A stretch of 64,000 nt of DNA from Echinarachnius parma. Taxonomy: Eukaryota; Echinodermata; Echinoidea; Clypeasteroida; Echinarachniidae. Both the position numbers and the translations under genes were made by a program. Below are positions 40,501-52,500 of the stretch, in pieces (position 1 is the stretch's first letter; each line of letters begins with the position of its first letter). Where the stretch lies: the NCBI GenBank assembly GCA_037951105.1, contig JBAMJV010000879.1, positions 62,001-126,000 on the forward strand, given 5' to 3'. Under the pieces are notes generated by a model. The model did not search any database and was not told the origin of the DNA. It saw nothing but the letters and a program-made list of their open reading frames with translations.

Positions 40501-43500
40501 ATTCAAACAACTTGACCTGTTATCTTTATGATACTGAAATCACCATATAATTTGCACATAGCCCACCAAATTTTCATATATACGCAAGGGGCTAACAATT
40601 AAATTATCGTGCCAGAAAAAGAAGGCTGTACAGCAATTTCTTTTGCAAATAAAGATATGATCACTATTTCATCTAACCTTGTTGCCTCAAAAAGATGCCA
40701 AAGTGTGACATCATAGCTATTCATTGACATGGGGAATGGTTCTAAACAATGTCAGGCAAGCCAGACAATTGTGGGTCCTAGCGGTTGCTAAGGAGGCAAT
40801 TGTCCAGCTCCAATCCACTACGAATCAAAGGCAACCGCAGTAGAATATGACATCACTACTTCAGTACTCTACACATATTTACATTATCTTTCCAAATCGA
40901 TTAATGATACACAATGTTTGATTTCATTTGGCCTGAAAATAATAACGTTGTAAAATATCAGTGTCCATATATCGCACCTGCAAGCCAGGATGATGATTCC
41001 GAACTCATGTGGAAAGCAGGATCAGGAGGCGTCGCACTTATGCTGGTTCCAACGCCAACGTTAGAATGCGAAGTGGTGTTGTCATCATCACCCTGTATGG
41101 GAACTATATGAGGCCCTGGCAGAAAGGGCCTAAGGGGTTCACTGCTGTTATCTAAGTGGGTGCCAAGGTCTTGTCCTGGTGGGGTGTCTTCAGTCTTTGA
41201 TGATTGCCTGATGCCACCAGCAGGAGGGATGTCCTGAATGGTTTCCACTTGGGCTGGAATGCGCTCTGAAAGAAGAAGATAAAAATGTGACAACAGTTGT
41301 AAATGCATCGTTTTAGAAAGGTTGACAGCCATTAATTTTCACATTGGGCATCTTCATAATGGAATAAATCTTACCACAAACACACAATAAAAGTGTTTTT
41401 TTGTGTCCATTGTTGGTAAGATTTATTTCAAACAATAAACCAAGACCTCGGTGATCCAGTATTGTCATAAATGTCTCAAATAGTACGTACACTCCAATGA
41501 AATCAACTTACCTGGACACATGTACATAGGGAAGGCTCTAATGGCAGTCTCATGTTGGCAGGAGGCCACCTCCATGTAGCAGTAGTTGTCGTAGACGCGA
41601 CCGTCTGACCCGCAAATCAGGGAGCCCGGCTCGTGTTCGCAAGAGCGCTGGCAGCCGCAGCGAAGCTGGTCGGCTGGGCTATGGCATTCGCTGAATACAG
41701 TGTTGCACAAATCATTGTTGCTGTCACTGATGTTGACTATAAAAGAACAAATCAAAATAGGAGGTTTTTAAGCGTATTTAAAATGTTTTTAAATGAGTTC
41801 AAACTGATTCAGAATGTCAAATAACATTTTATTTGTAGCACGATCTCATTTAAAGAGTTCAAAGCGTAGCACAGGCCTGCTGGACTGGGTCCACTAAAAA
41901 AAAAAACGCATTTCAATGATGCTAAATTTCACTGGTCCAAATTGGCAACCAAATGTAACAGAAATGTTCAGGTTTTTCTATGCTCCGAGCCGCCACATTC
42001 AAATTTTAGGGCCACTAGAATTTGAAAACTTGCCCGACTGGGTCATAAGGCAAAAAATTAATTTCTAGAATGTGATTACCAATGGTTTCCTCCCTGCTTG
42101 CAGACTGGTCCTCTACTCGATTACAGTCTAGATGGTCCTCCTCACAGAGTTCCCTCGCCAGTGGGCTTGCACTGCTCACGTTGTAGAAACGGGTCTCCTC
42201 GTAATCTACATGTAATTCAAAAATGTAAAATAGAGATCATGAAGATTAGATAAAAAAATACTGCAATTAAATTCTGCAAAGCTAAAAAAACGTACGTGGT
42301 TAGAATACTTTGTTGAATAGTCATACACTTTGACAGGTATAGAGGTCCATCAAGTCATGCACTAACTGAAAATTGGAATATAATATTACCTGCCATAATC
42401 AATTAATTGGAATTAATTTCTAAACTTTAATGCTCTTAAACTTATGTGGTTCATAAAAGTTGTACATTTTGATGGGTGCGGCTTGCATTTTGCTAACGAC
42501 AGTGTGTTGGTACTTGTTTACGGTCTCGGAGGTCCTGCACTAATTAAACACATCTTCAGAATGCAATATTACTAGCCGTAAACATTTATTGTAATCTTTC
42601 AACCTCTAAAACTTACGTGGTTCATAATAGTCGTACACTTTTACAGGCACGGCTTGCATTTTTCCGACGACAAAGTTCCGGTACGCGTCAAAGGTCACGC
42701 ACGTCATACACTGACTGGAGATCTCGTCAAAGTACAGGATGACCCTGCGACCATCAATCTCGTACCGCTTCAGCTTGTTCTGTCTGTCCAGTATCAACTA
42801 GCAAATGAAGAGCAAATATAGATTTAAGGTGTGGTAGAATTTCATGAGGGGCTATAAACAAATTGACTCATTTTATACCCATGGTTTCCTGCAGGATACC
42901 AATGTCTTCCGGTGGGCCTTTTGATACTCTCTAAAATATGAAATTATGTATCCTTTTTTGGTCCTAATTTGTCAGTAAAATGTGGGAAAATCTTCTAAAT
43001 TCTACAACTGTACATTATTTGTGAGTTGCCAGCTTAGACAGAACATGCCTGGAATATTCAGAAAATAAAATGTACATGACTTGTTCTGATACTTATGCAA
43101 TGTTGTTATTGAGAATAGAACATTCAAATCGGCCCATACATGAAGAATGTAGGGCTGCGTACATTCATAAGTAATGCAAGAGTGTTCTCTAGTCAAGATT
43201 TCATGTTGGTAACTGACAATACAGAATAAGACAAATGGAATCAAATAAACTGTGACAAGTTACCAAACAATTATGTCACCACTGCGCAATAGATATCCCA
43301 AACAATGTTTGAAAATGATGTAAATTTCATGTAACGTACCCTTTCCAAACTTTCAATGTCTGCTGAAAACCCAGTGAGTAGTGAAACTTCCATCACAGCC
43401 ATGTTCGATGATCCCGCATGGAGCCATCTGAATGACAAATAATAACAAGAAAATTCAGATTAGAATTCTGTTTTTGCAAATTACTGAGTATTTTTCTGCA

Positions 43501-46500
43501 TCTTTACATAAATTTACAAAAATAAACAAAAGTGAAGTATTAAAAAAAAGATGCGCACAATAAAAAATTTAAAAATCTATTTTTCAGTGAAAAAATATAA
43601 AGTGCAAACATCCAGAAGACCGTCATCATGAGCGGTAATCTTGAGTTTGCGTACATCCTACCTTGAGCAGATTATAATTTTGGTCTTCAAATTACTGAGA
43701 ATTTTCTAAACTAGTATGTTGCATTATTTGCAGAAAGTCACTGGTGAGAAACGCATACATCCTTACCTTGAGCAGACCTCCATTCTAACCCTGTAGTCAT
43801 CATTGCCGACTGCGTTCTGCGATTCCTGAGGCGGCGCCTTGTTGCTTATGCTGTCCACGTACGTCTGCCGTCTCCGCCTCCTCCTCTCGTTATCCGTTGT
43901 CTGCGTCTCCGACATCTTGACGTTTAGCTTGAAGGCTTGCTTGCTCGTCGGGTCAGGGATGTTATACGACATATCAACCTTGGGTGGAACGGAACAAGGT
44001 TTTTAATGAATTGTATAGGTCATTTAAACCAAGATTCTAAACTCATTATATATGAATGGCACGATTAAGCTATTCATTTAAACTTGTCTTAAGTACTTGG
44101 TCAAGTGGATTCTTACGATTTAAGGTGCAACTTTTAATAAAGGGTTAATACTAACCTGCATGAGTCCACATCCTTCACCGACAGCCCCAATGAATAGCGT
44201 CTGTGAAACTGCAGGAATCTGCAAGATAATCAAGTTGAGAATAATATATTTAATAAGCATTTTTCTCTAAAAGGGAGACAATTATTTACGCAAAGGGCTT
44301 TTAATGTTATCTCAGCAAATTAAAAACATTTTTGATTTATCCTTCATTTATCATATGTGTTGAAATTAACACTTCATGAGAGTACAAACAAATTTCTTCT
44401 TCCATAAGGCCCTGTCTTCTATAAAGAGGGTGTGATATCAATTTTTAACATTTTAACTAGGAAAAATGTGTTCTTTTTTATGAAACACTTGTACATCCAT
44501 CAGAATAATCTTAGGATGATATTGTTCTACAATTAAAGTCTCAAATGTTACATTTGGAAAATCTTATGAGTTTCATGGTTCACCTCTGCGACTTGCAGAA
44601 CTTTGTTGTTCTCATTGTTTAGGTAGAACTGTTTCTCTACAGACGTGATGAAGTTGGTGTAGGCGAGCGTCACGTTGAGGTCCACGTGACCAACGTACGC
44701 CAATGTGGCGTACTCAGACAGGGCTTGAAGGGCTACGCAAGTGTCCTGGCAAAACGAAAGCAGAAAGAAGGGAGATATAAACGTAGATATCAGACTTTAC
44801 AACATATTGAGTTCCACATGACCAATACATGCCAATGTGACATACTCTGACAGGGCCTGAAGGGCAACGCATGTTTCCTGGCAAAATAAATCCGAAGACA
44901 TCAGGCATAACATAGACATCAGGCATAACAACATAACATTATGGAACAAAATCAGAAAATAATAATAATCAGAAATCAGAAAGGGAGAGGGGTATAAATG
45001 TACACATCTGACATTACAACATATTGAGATCCATATGACTAGCATATGCCAATGTGGCATACTCAGACAGAACCTCTCCATTAACGCTCTCCATTTTCAC
45101 TAATTTTACTTTTTTCTTACAAGCCAAGCTTGTCTTAAATGGTCCAAGCAATATGACATTGTACTCATTGATGTGTAAGTTGTCATTTGTAATGTTAATT
45201 TATATTTGAATAAACTGAAATCAAACAAAATAACTTGCCTGCGTACTAGAGAACCCCCCAATAGAATTGCGCTGCTGCGTGAGCCACTTGACGATGGGCA
45301 GCGAGTAGGCGATGTCGCCGAGCAACGTGTACGTGAGGAGAGCATACGCGGTCATCTCTACTTCAGCTGACGTGACCGTCTGCTGGATGTTGCCAAAGTG
45401 GGCAAAGAACGGCAGTGATTCCAGGGGCTGGTCACTCAGCCGCCAGTACGTCTGCCCGTCTGATAGCAATTGCAAAGATACAGATAAAAAGTATTGAAAA
45501 AGGACAATAAAATAGTCATATGCATTTATAGAATGTGCCAATTTCAAATTGAAATTGATGGCAGTTGCACACATACAGATTGAAATAACCAAACATTTGC
45601 AAATTGAACTAAGATGCATTATGAAAGCAATCACATTGAAATTGCAGTTAAATCTTGCTTATTGGGCCATACAAATTAGTTAAATGTCTTTATAGACAAA
45701 GTCAATGCCCTCTGCCCAACTCGCTTTTCCTAAGCATTAGCTCATAAGCAAGGAGAGTCATTATGTATAAGTTGCTTGCTAAAAAAATAATTAAACAGAA
45801 ACATGCAGTATATGTAGAGTTTAACTGTACCTTTCCTAATTGCCATGTTAGAGAGTATGCGCTCCGCCGTTGGGGCGTACTCGCTTTTCCTGAGCGTGAG
45901 GGCGTAAGCGACAAGGGCTGCCGTGTAAGGGTCGCTTATCGCTTCCGGGTGAACGTTGTCTTCCAAGAATTTCTGAGCGATGACAATGGCAAGCCTCTCG
46001 GCGGGCGTAAAGAATCCAGCTTCCATCAGGGCCACGATCACGTAGGCGGTCAGCGACACTTTGCCCTGGATACCACCCTGAATTGAGCGAGAAAAGAGGA
46101 TTGTTCCATTTGATGGAAATTGTACAATGATGATGACAATGATAACTTCAAAAGTGTGTCATGAAGTGTGTCAATTAATGCACATGTAGCATATAATAAC
46201 TGCTCACAGCACCAACAAAAATCCAATTTATGTGAGACACAGTATGTCCACATCTAAGCATGATTTTAAATAGTCTGGGTATAGTTGAATTCTTATCATA
46301 TTTTTGCTAATGTATCACAATTACAGCTTTACATATATTCACATGTATGGTGTGTGTAAAGCATGTGCATTGTCTGAAATACTATCACTGTAAGACTTTA
46401 TATCTAATATGTCCACATCTTAGTATGATATCTAAACAGAAGGGTACATATGTATGTACTTTTATCATAGTCTGGCTGTACATGGTTTGACTACTATTCA

Positions 46501-49500
46501 TAAGTTGTACTGGAATCTAGAAGACTGAATGGTTGATACTATGTATATTTTTGTTATCCGATATGTCCACCGGGTACTGTGTGAAAATTTCAAGTTAAAT
46601 GGACGTTATATGGCCGAGAAATTAGCAAAAATGCAAAGTGATATTTACTAACTCATTGCACTGACTTTGTACACGAAAGGGAAATTTGTATAAACGAAAC
46701 CTCTCCCAAATGCTTCTATTGATAATATAAATACAACAAGGTATGAGGGAACCGCTACAATTCCAATTGGATTTTGAGGAATTGGACAATGTTACTAGAT
46801 CCCTTAAAGTTACCTGGATGTCTTTGTTAAGAACGCGGCCCACGGGAGGGAAGGAGCCGTCGGTCTCTTGCTGGGCAACGATCCAGCTCTTGCTGAAGCG
46901 CAGCTCTCGCGGGTCAATGTAGATGAATGAGCGCGACTGGGCAAACGACTTGAGAACGAAGGCAGTCAGCCACATGCTGCCAGACGAGTCGTTCTCCCCA
47001 AACGCGCTGTAGGATCCGTCATGTCGCTTGTAGGTCAGTTGCCTCTGGTAGCCTGTTACAGAGAATTTGTAGATAGAAAAGATACTTGTGATCTTGAAAA
47101 AAGCCTGTTACCACATTGCAGAGAAAAGGAAAGATACTTGTGATCTTGACAACTGGTACGTAAAGTAACAAGTTTTTATGCATTACTGCATTGTTGGAAA
47201 GTAAAATCATAAATTGCTTTGCGAAGTATGTAAAGGCCAATTATACGCAGCACACACAACACAGCATAACTTTGAACCTACCAACAGATTGAAGAGGATA
47301 TGAAGCATTTACAGTCATGTAGATGCAAAAACTGATATTTTCACCAAATTGAGATAATGCCGAATAGAGTACTGAATACAATGAAAATAATCAGTAAATT
47401 TGTGATACCTAAATAATATCTACCCAAAATATCTCTGTGTGCAATGAGTATTAAGGTATCATTACAAATTTAATTTTGCATTATATTTGTAATCCATTGC
47501 CAATTGTGGTTCATTAGCATGGTTGGACTGAGTGGGGGGCACACAATGTCAAATGATTGGGGGGCACAACTGATGTATTTCTTTATTCATTTATTTTATA
47601 AATGCTTTATTGTTTTTTTGTAGCGACTGAATTTGATATTACCTGCAAAAGACACTACCTTTAAAAATGAAAAATTAACATAGATCTACTGATGATGTGA
47701 AAATGTTTGCACCGATTTCCATAGACTTAGTACATGGCCCACCATTTTGAACTAGGCTAGTTTGTGCGCACTGCATAGCACTGACCCAGTGAGCATTATA
47801 CTCCGTGTGCAAGGAGTTAGCAAGATGGCACCATGCATCTGATTTACACATTCAAACCTCCTTTAAAGGGGACCACCGGGCAAATAACAACACATTACTA
47901 CATGTTTTGGTACTGTTTTGTGATATCAAATAGATACCTAACATTTTGCAAAGGGTTGAGTAATTCATAAACAAAGCAATTAATTTCCACCACTTACGGA
48001 ACCACTACTATTTCCTGGTTCCTGGTTTGCGAGTGCGCCAATTCTACTCACGCGTACGTTTGTAGGCAATATAATTCCGAGCGATTCGCTTGCTGCACCC
48101 GCGGTAGTCTACACAATTCAGACCGCATAAACGCATGCTTGAATGGTGATGCGGTTTCCAATTATATTTTTTTTTTCTGCAAACATATTTTTGTGAACTT
48201 GTTGATGGAATGGAATACTAAAGATGTTACCTTTCTATTATACAAATATTAGTTTTGGGTGGTGGTACCCTTTAACTTACCCTGGATCAGGAATCCTGTA
48301 GACTCCGTCTTGACCTCCGGAGTAAGCTGATTGGTCCTTTGAAGGTAACGCATTATGTACACATTAGGAGCAAAGTGGATCATGTTCTGCTCGCCACAGC
48401 CGAACGGCAGACGGATCAAGTTGTGCAGGTTGTTCAGCGTCGGCCCCATTACATCAGCTTTAATACAAATCAAGGAAACAATGTATACATAATGCTAATA
48501 GATAATGATAGATATTTATACAGCGCAAATTGCAAGAGTCTCTATTTGATTGTAAGTGCACATAACAAAATTAACATAAGCTATTGACAGGGTAAAATAT
48601 GACAATTACAAGAAAGCGGACTTTAAAAAATGTTTGTATATTTGACGTATCTCCTTAGCAAAAATTTGAAATATTTGGAAGGATGCATGATTATGTTTGC
48701 ATTGTCAGAAAGATCATCATAGTTTCCTGCCAAATAGGTAGGGCATTATTGGGATACATGGTTTCGAAACAACCTAGACGGTATAATGAAAGAAATACAG
48801 GATACAGTAGTGACGAAAATCAAACCATCATAAAGAATATGGTGAATTTATTATTCTTACCTATCATTGTTGCTTTGGCACGTTCTGACCCAGGTACAAA
48901 GTTGAGTGGAAGAGAGAGTGTAAACGCCTCACGATAGATCTCATTGTTGCCTGAATAGGAGTGAAAGAAAACCAATACAAAATTTAGCAATTTACCCCCC
49001 GAGTAACACCTTCAACTCGGGTTACAATACACATAATATATTAGACATATTTACTTTTCCCTAAACGCACACAAAATTTGTAAGTTATGAATGAATTTTA
49101 AGACCCCAGACTTCTTGTAAAACTTAATTCCTTTCTATTTAGTTTAGATAAATGGGGGATTAGGCTATTCATGTAAATTTGTCAACAATACTTTGTCAAG
49201 TGGATTCTTGAAATTTAATTTGGGCCATTTTGGTTGTTTTATTCTGGGAGATTTGGTACAGCAAAGTAGATAACTGACATAATGCGGTATTAAAAGTGTC
49301 AATTGGTTAGTTTTATATCACTTGACAATACACAACCATATTCCATAATATTAACATCTAATCATGTTCCATCATATCTTAATTTAAGCACCTCTATGGA
49401 CAAAGACGGTTGAAAGGGGAAAAATGAAAGATTGTAACAAATGTATTACATAATTACATTATTATAATATTATTCCTATATTTTAATACATATACAAACA

Positions 49501-52500
49501 AGTTATCTTACCTTTCTTCTTCCATATTCTGAATTCTCCCAGAGAACCTGGACCAGTAGCAAATCCAATGGACTGAATGGTCATGTCAATGGTCAAAGGG
49601 TCATTCAATGTCAAGATGACCGACACATTAGACTTGGTCTCACCATAGCCGAGCTGAAAACAAGCGATAATACAAGACTTTTTACCATATTGAGATCAAA
49701 TTTGATTTTGGTATAATGTTCATTCTTCATAGACTAGCTCCAGCCAAAGCATTTTGGAGACTGAATGAATCAATGGGATAATATATCATTGGCACAACAA
49801 AGAACAGAAGACTAAACATATAAAGCCTCATCATGAATAGATATTTAACTATATTATTATAATTACAACTTTATTTAATGTATTTGTTACCCCCTGCCAT
49901 GAAATAAATAAAGTATGCAATAAACAGATTTGGTGTGAAATATAATCAGTGAAAACAAACTTCCAAAATAATGAGTTTCTTTGTAACAAACTGTCAGATA
50001 TTAATCCATACCCAATAATCACAAATCACACCAGTTGAATAAACCACCCAACCCTAAAACTTTAATGGCCATCAAATGGTGCTTGGGATTGCAATCATGT
50101 TCATTAACCCATATTTCTGCCTAAAATCGTAATTGAATTAAAAGCAAGAGCACTTTTCGATTGTAATCAAAGTCAATGGGCAGTAAGATACAAGTACATG
50201 TAGAATATTACATTTCTACAAGAAAAAAAAGTGTTTTTCTACAAGAAAAAAAGTGTTTTTCTCTATAAAACTTTGGCACGTCATTCAGAAGAATGATATT
50301 TTACATTGATATTAGGATATGACTTAAGTCTCAAATTTCACATTTGGATAGATCTTATGAAGTTGATAGATCATTTTAAGAACAGACCTGTATCTGGCCA
50401 TCTCCCCAGCTGATCCAGAAGGCTCGGTACTCCTCCCAGCTCACGATATTTGGTGTCAGCACGCTCTCCAGTCTCGGTCCTGTTGTTGAATGGAATAAAA
50501 AAGAAGAGGATATACTAATTATGGTTGACAGAAAAAGAAAAATAACAGTTCAGGGTTCATACACTTATTTTCAAGTCAAATTCCATGACTTTCCATGATC
50601 TTTACACCAATAATTCCATGACTTTCCATGATCTTTACACCAATAATTCCATGACTTTCCATGATCTTTACACCAATAATTCCATGACTTTCCATGATCT
50701 TTACACCAATAATTCCATGACTTTCCATAATCTTTACACCAATAATTCCATGACTTTCCATGATCTTTACACCAATAATTCCATGACTTTCCATGATCTT
50801 TACACCAATAATTCCATGACTTTCCATAATCTTTACACCAATAATTCCATGACTTTCCATGATCTTTACACCAATAATTCCATCACTTTCCATGATCTTT
50901 ACACCAATAATTCCATGACTTTCCATAATCTTTACACCAATAATTCCATCACTTTCCATGATCTTTACACCAATAATTCCATGACTTTCCATAATCTTTA
51001 CACCAATAATTCCATGACTTTCCATGATCTTTACACCAATAATTCCATGACTTTCCATAATCTTTACACCAATAATTCCATGACTTTCCATAATCTTTAC
51101 ACCAATAATTCCATGACTTTCCATGATCTTTACACCAATAATTCCATGACTTTCCATAATCTTTACACCAATAATTCCATGACTTTCCATAATCTTTACA
51201 CCAATAATTCCATGACTTTCCATAATCTTTACACCAATAATTCCATGACTTTCCATGATCTTTACACCAATAATTCCATGACTTTCCATGATCTTTACAC
51301 CAATAATTCCATGACTTTCCATGATCTTTACACCAATAATTCCATGACTTTCCATAATCTTTACACCAATAATTCCATGACTTTCCATGATCTTTACACC
51401 AATAATTCCATGACTTTCCATGATCTTTACACCAATAATTCCATGACTTTCCATGATCTTTACACCAATAATTCCATGACTTTCCATAATCTTTACACCA
51501 ATAATTCCATGACTTTCCATAATCTTTACACCAATAATTCCATGACTTTCCATGATCTTTACACCAATAATTCCATGACTTTCCATGATCTTTACACCAA
51601 TAATTCCATGACTTTCCATGATCTTTACACCAATAATTCCATGACTTTCCATGATCTTTACACCAATAATTCCATGACTTTCCATGATCTTTACACCAAT
51701 AATTCCATGACTTTCCATGATCTTTACACCAATAATTCCATGACTTTCCATGATCTTTACACCAATAATTCCATGACTTTCCATAATCTTTACACCGATA
51801 ATTCCATGACTTTCCATGATCTTTACACCAATAATTCCATGACTTTCCATGATCTTTACACCAATAATTCCATGACTTTCCATGATCTTTACACCAATAA
51901 TTCCATCACTTTTCCATCACTTTTATTTTCACCATGGTAAACAAGGTTCTTTTCAGTACTTTTTGTAACAAAATAAAGTGCAATATGGGAAAGTGAAATG
52001 ATTGGCCTGCATTGTTTTCCCCTGACTTTCAAGGCGTAGACAATCACAAAAATCCAATTTCCCAATTTCTCAGGTTTCCCAGGCCCTGTAAGAGCCTTTC
52101 TGAGTTAATCTCAATGCTTTGATCCCGGTTGCAAGAGATGGCAAAACTGGCATTACCTGTGGCCTTTCCATCCTCTTATTACTTAACATGTCAAAATTAA
52201 ACTTACCTTCATATCCTCTAGAGATCCAGGTACGCAGGTTATGGGAGCCCCCAAGAACGATCTCGTAGTCGATGCTCTCGTCCTGGTCGCGCGAGAGGGC
52301 AATCTTGGCTTCGTTGGTGGCCTTACAGAGGAAGGTAAAGAACTCCATGCCATCGGGAGGGGTGACAAACTGGTATTTGACGTAGTTTGGTGTCGAGATG
52401 TGGATGCGCTCTGTTTTATGCATAGGAGGAATGTTTTTATATATTGCTAGTACTTCATTCCGGTAGTAAACATAATAGTTTTCATAAATATATGTTTGCA

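Larger units (their letters stand above)
37595..41265 (-). other. CPAMD8: CPAMD8-like C-terminal disordered tail (four exons)
   Basis: Exons 41265-40978, 40333-40214, 38977-38949 and 38560-37595 add about 467 residues after the Kazal domain. They are rich in Ser, Thr, Glu, Asp and Pro, with an acidic run DEDEDEEE and the repeated [10 protein letters not shown] and [11 protein letters not shown] type segments, and end in KRRRRQAE. There is no transmembrane helix or GPI signal. Such a stretch could be mucin-like and O-glycosylated. Exon phases fit throughout, but the 29-base exon at 38977-38949 is the least certain. Confidence 0.72.
42080..43978 (-). other. CPAMD8: CPAMD8-like receptor-binding (MG8-type) domain
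   Basis: Exons 43978-43767, 43427-43340, 42797-42617 and 42205-42080 code [49 protein letters not shown] and VKVYDYYEP, all landmarks of the C-terminal A2M receptor-binding domain. An insertion of about 35 residues holding ERRRRRRQT, a strong basic cleavage candidate, interrupts an otherwise conserved strand. Confidence 0.82.
44156..48457 (-). other. CPAMD8: CPAMD8-like thioester-containing domain
   Basis: Six exons (48457-48281 to 44218-44156) code the alpha-helical toroid. [10 protein letters not shown] supplies the Cys532 and Gln535 thioester pair. [13 protein letters not shown] and [20 protein letters not shown] are standard landmarks. At the position of the catalytic His of C3 (in PVIHQE) the sequence has RVLNKD, so Asn replaces His. 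In A2M-type proteins Asn here favours direct reaction of the thioester with amines. A cleaved, intact thioester could thus couple to protein surfaces. Confidence 0.85.

Noticed and set aside
45763..46086. 107-codon plus-strand ORF
   Set aside because: It is antisense to the CPAMD8-like exon 46077-45831, whose protein matches the family.
50581..51910. CRISPR-like array
   Set aside because: Units are directly adjacent with no unique spacers, the unit is not palindromic, and the surrounding genes are eukaryotic.
50576..51940. Long ORFs of 435 and 451 codons on opposite strands
   Set aside because: Both are products of a 33 bp tandem repeat whose length is a multiple of three. The region lies between two CPAMD8-like exons that join in phase without it.
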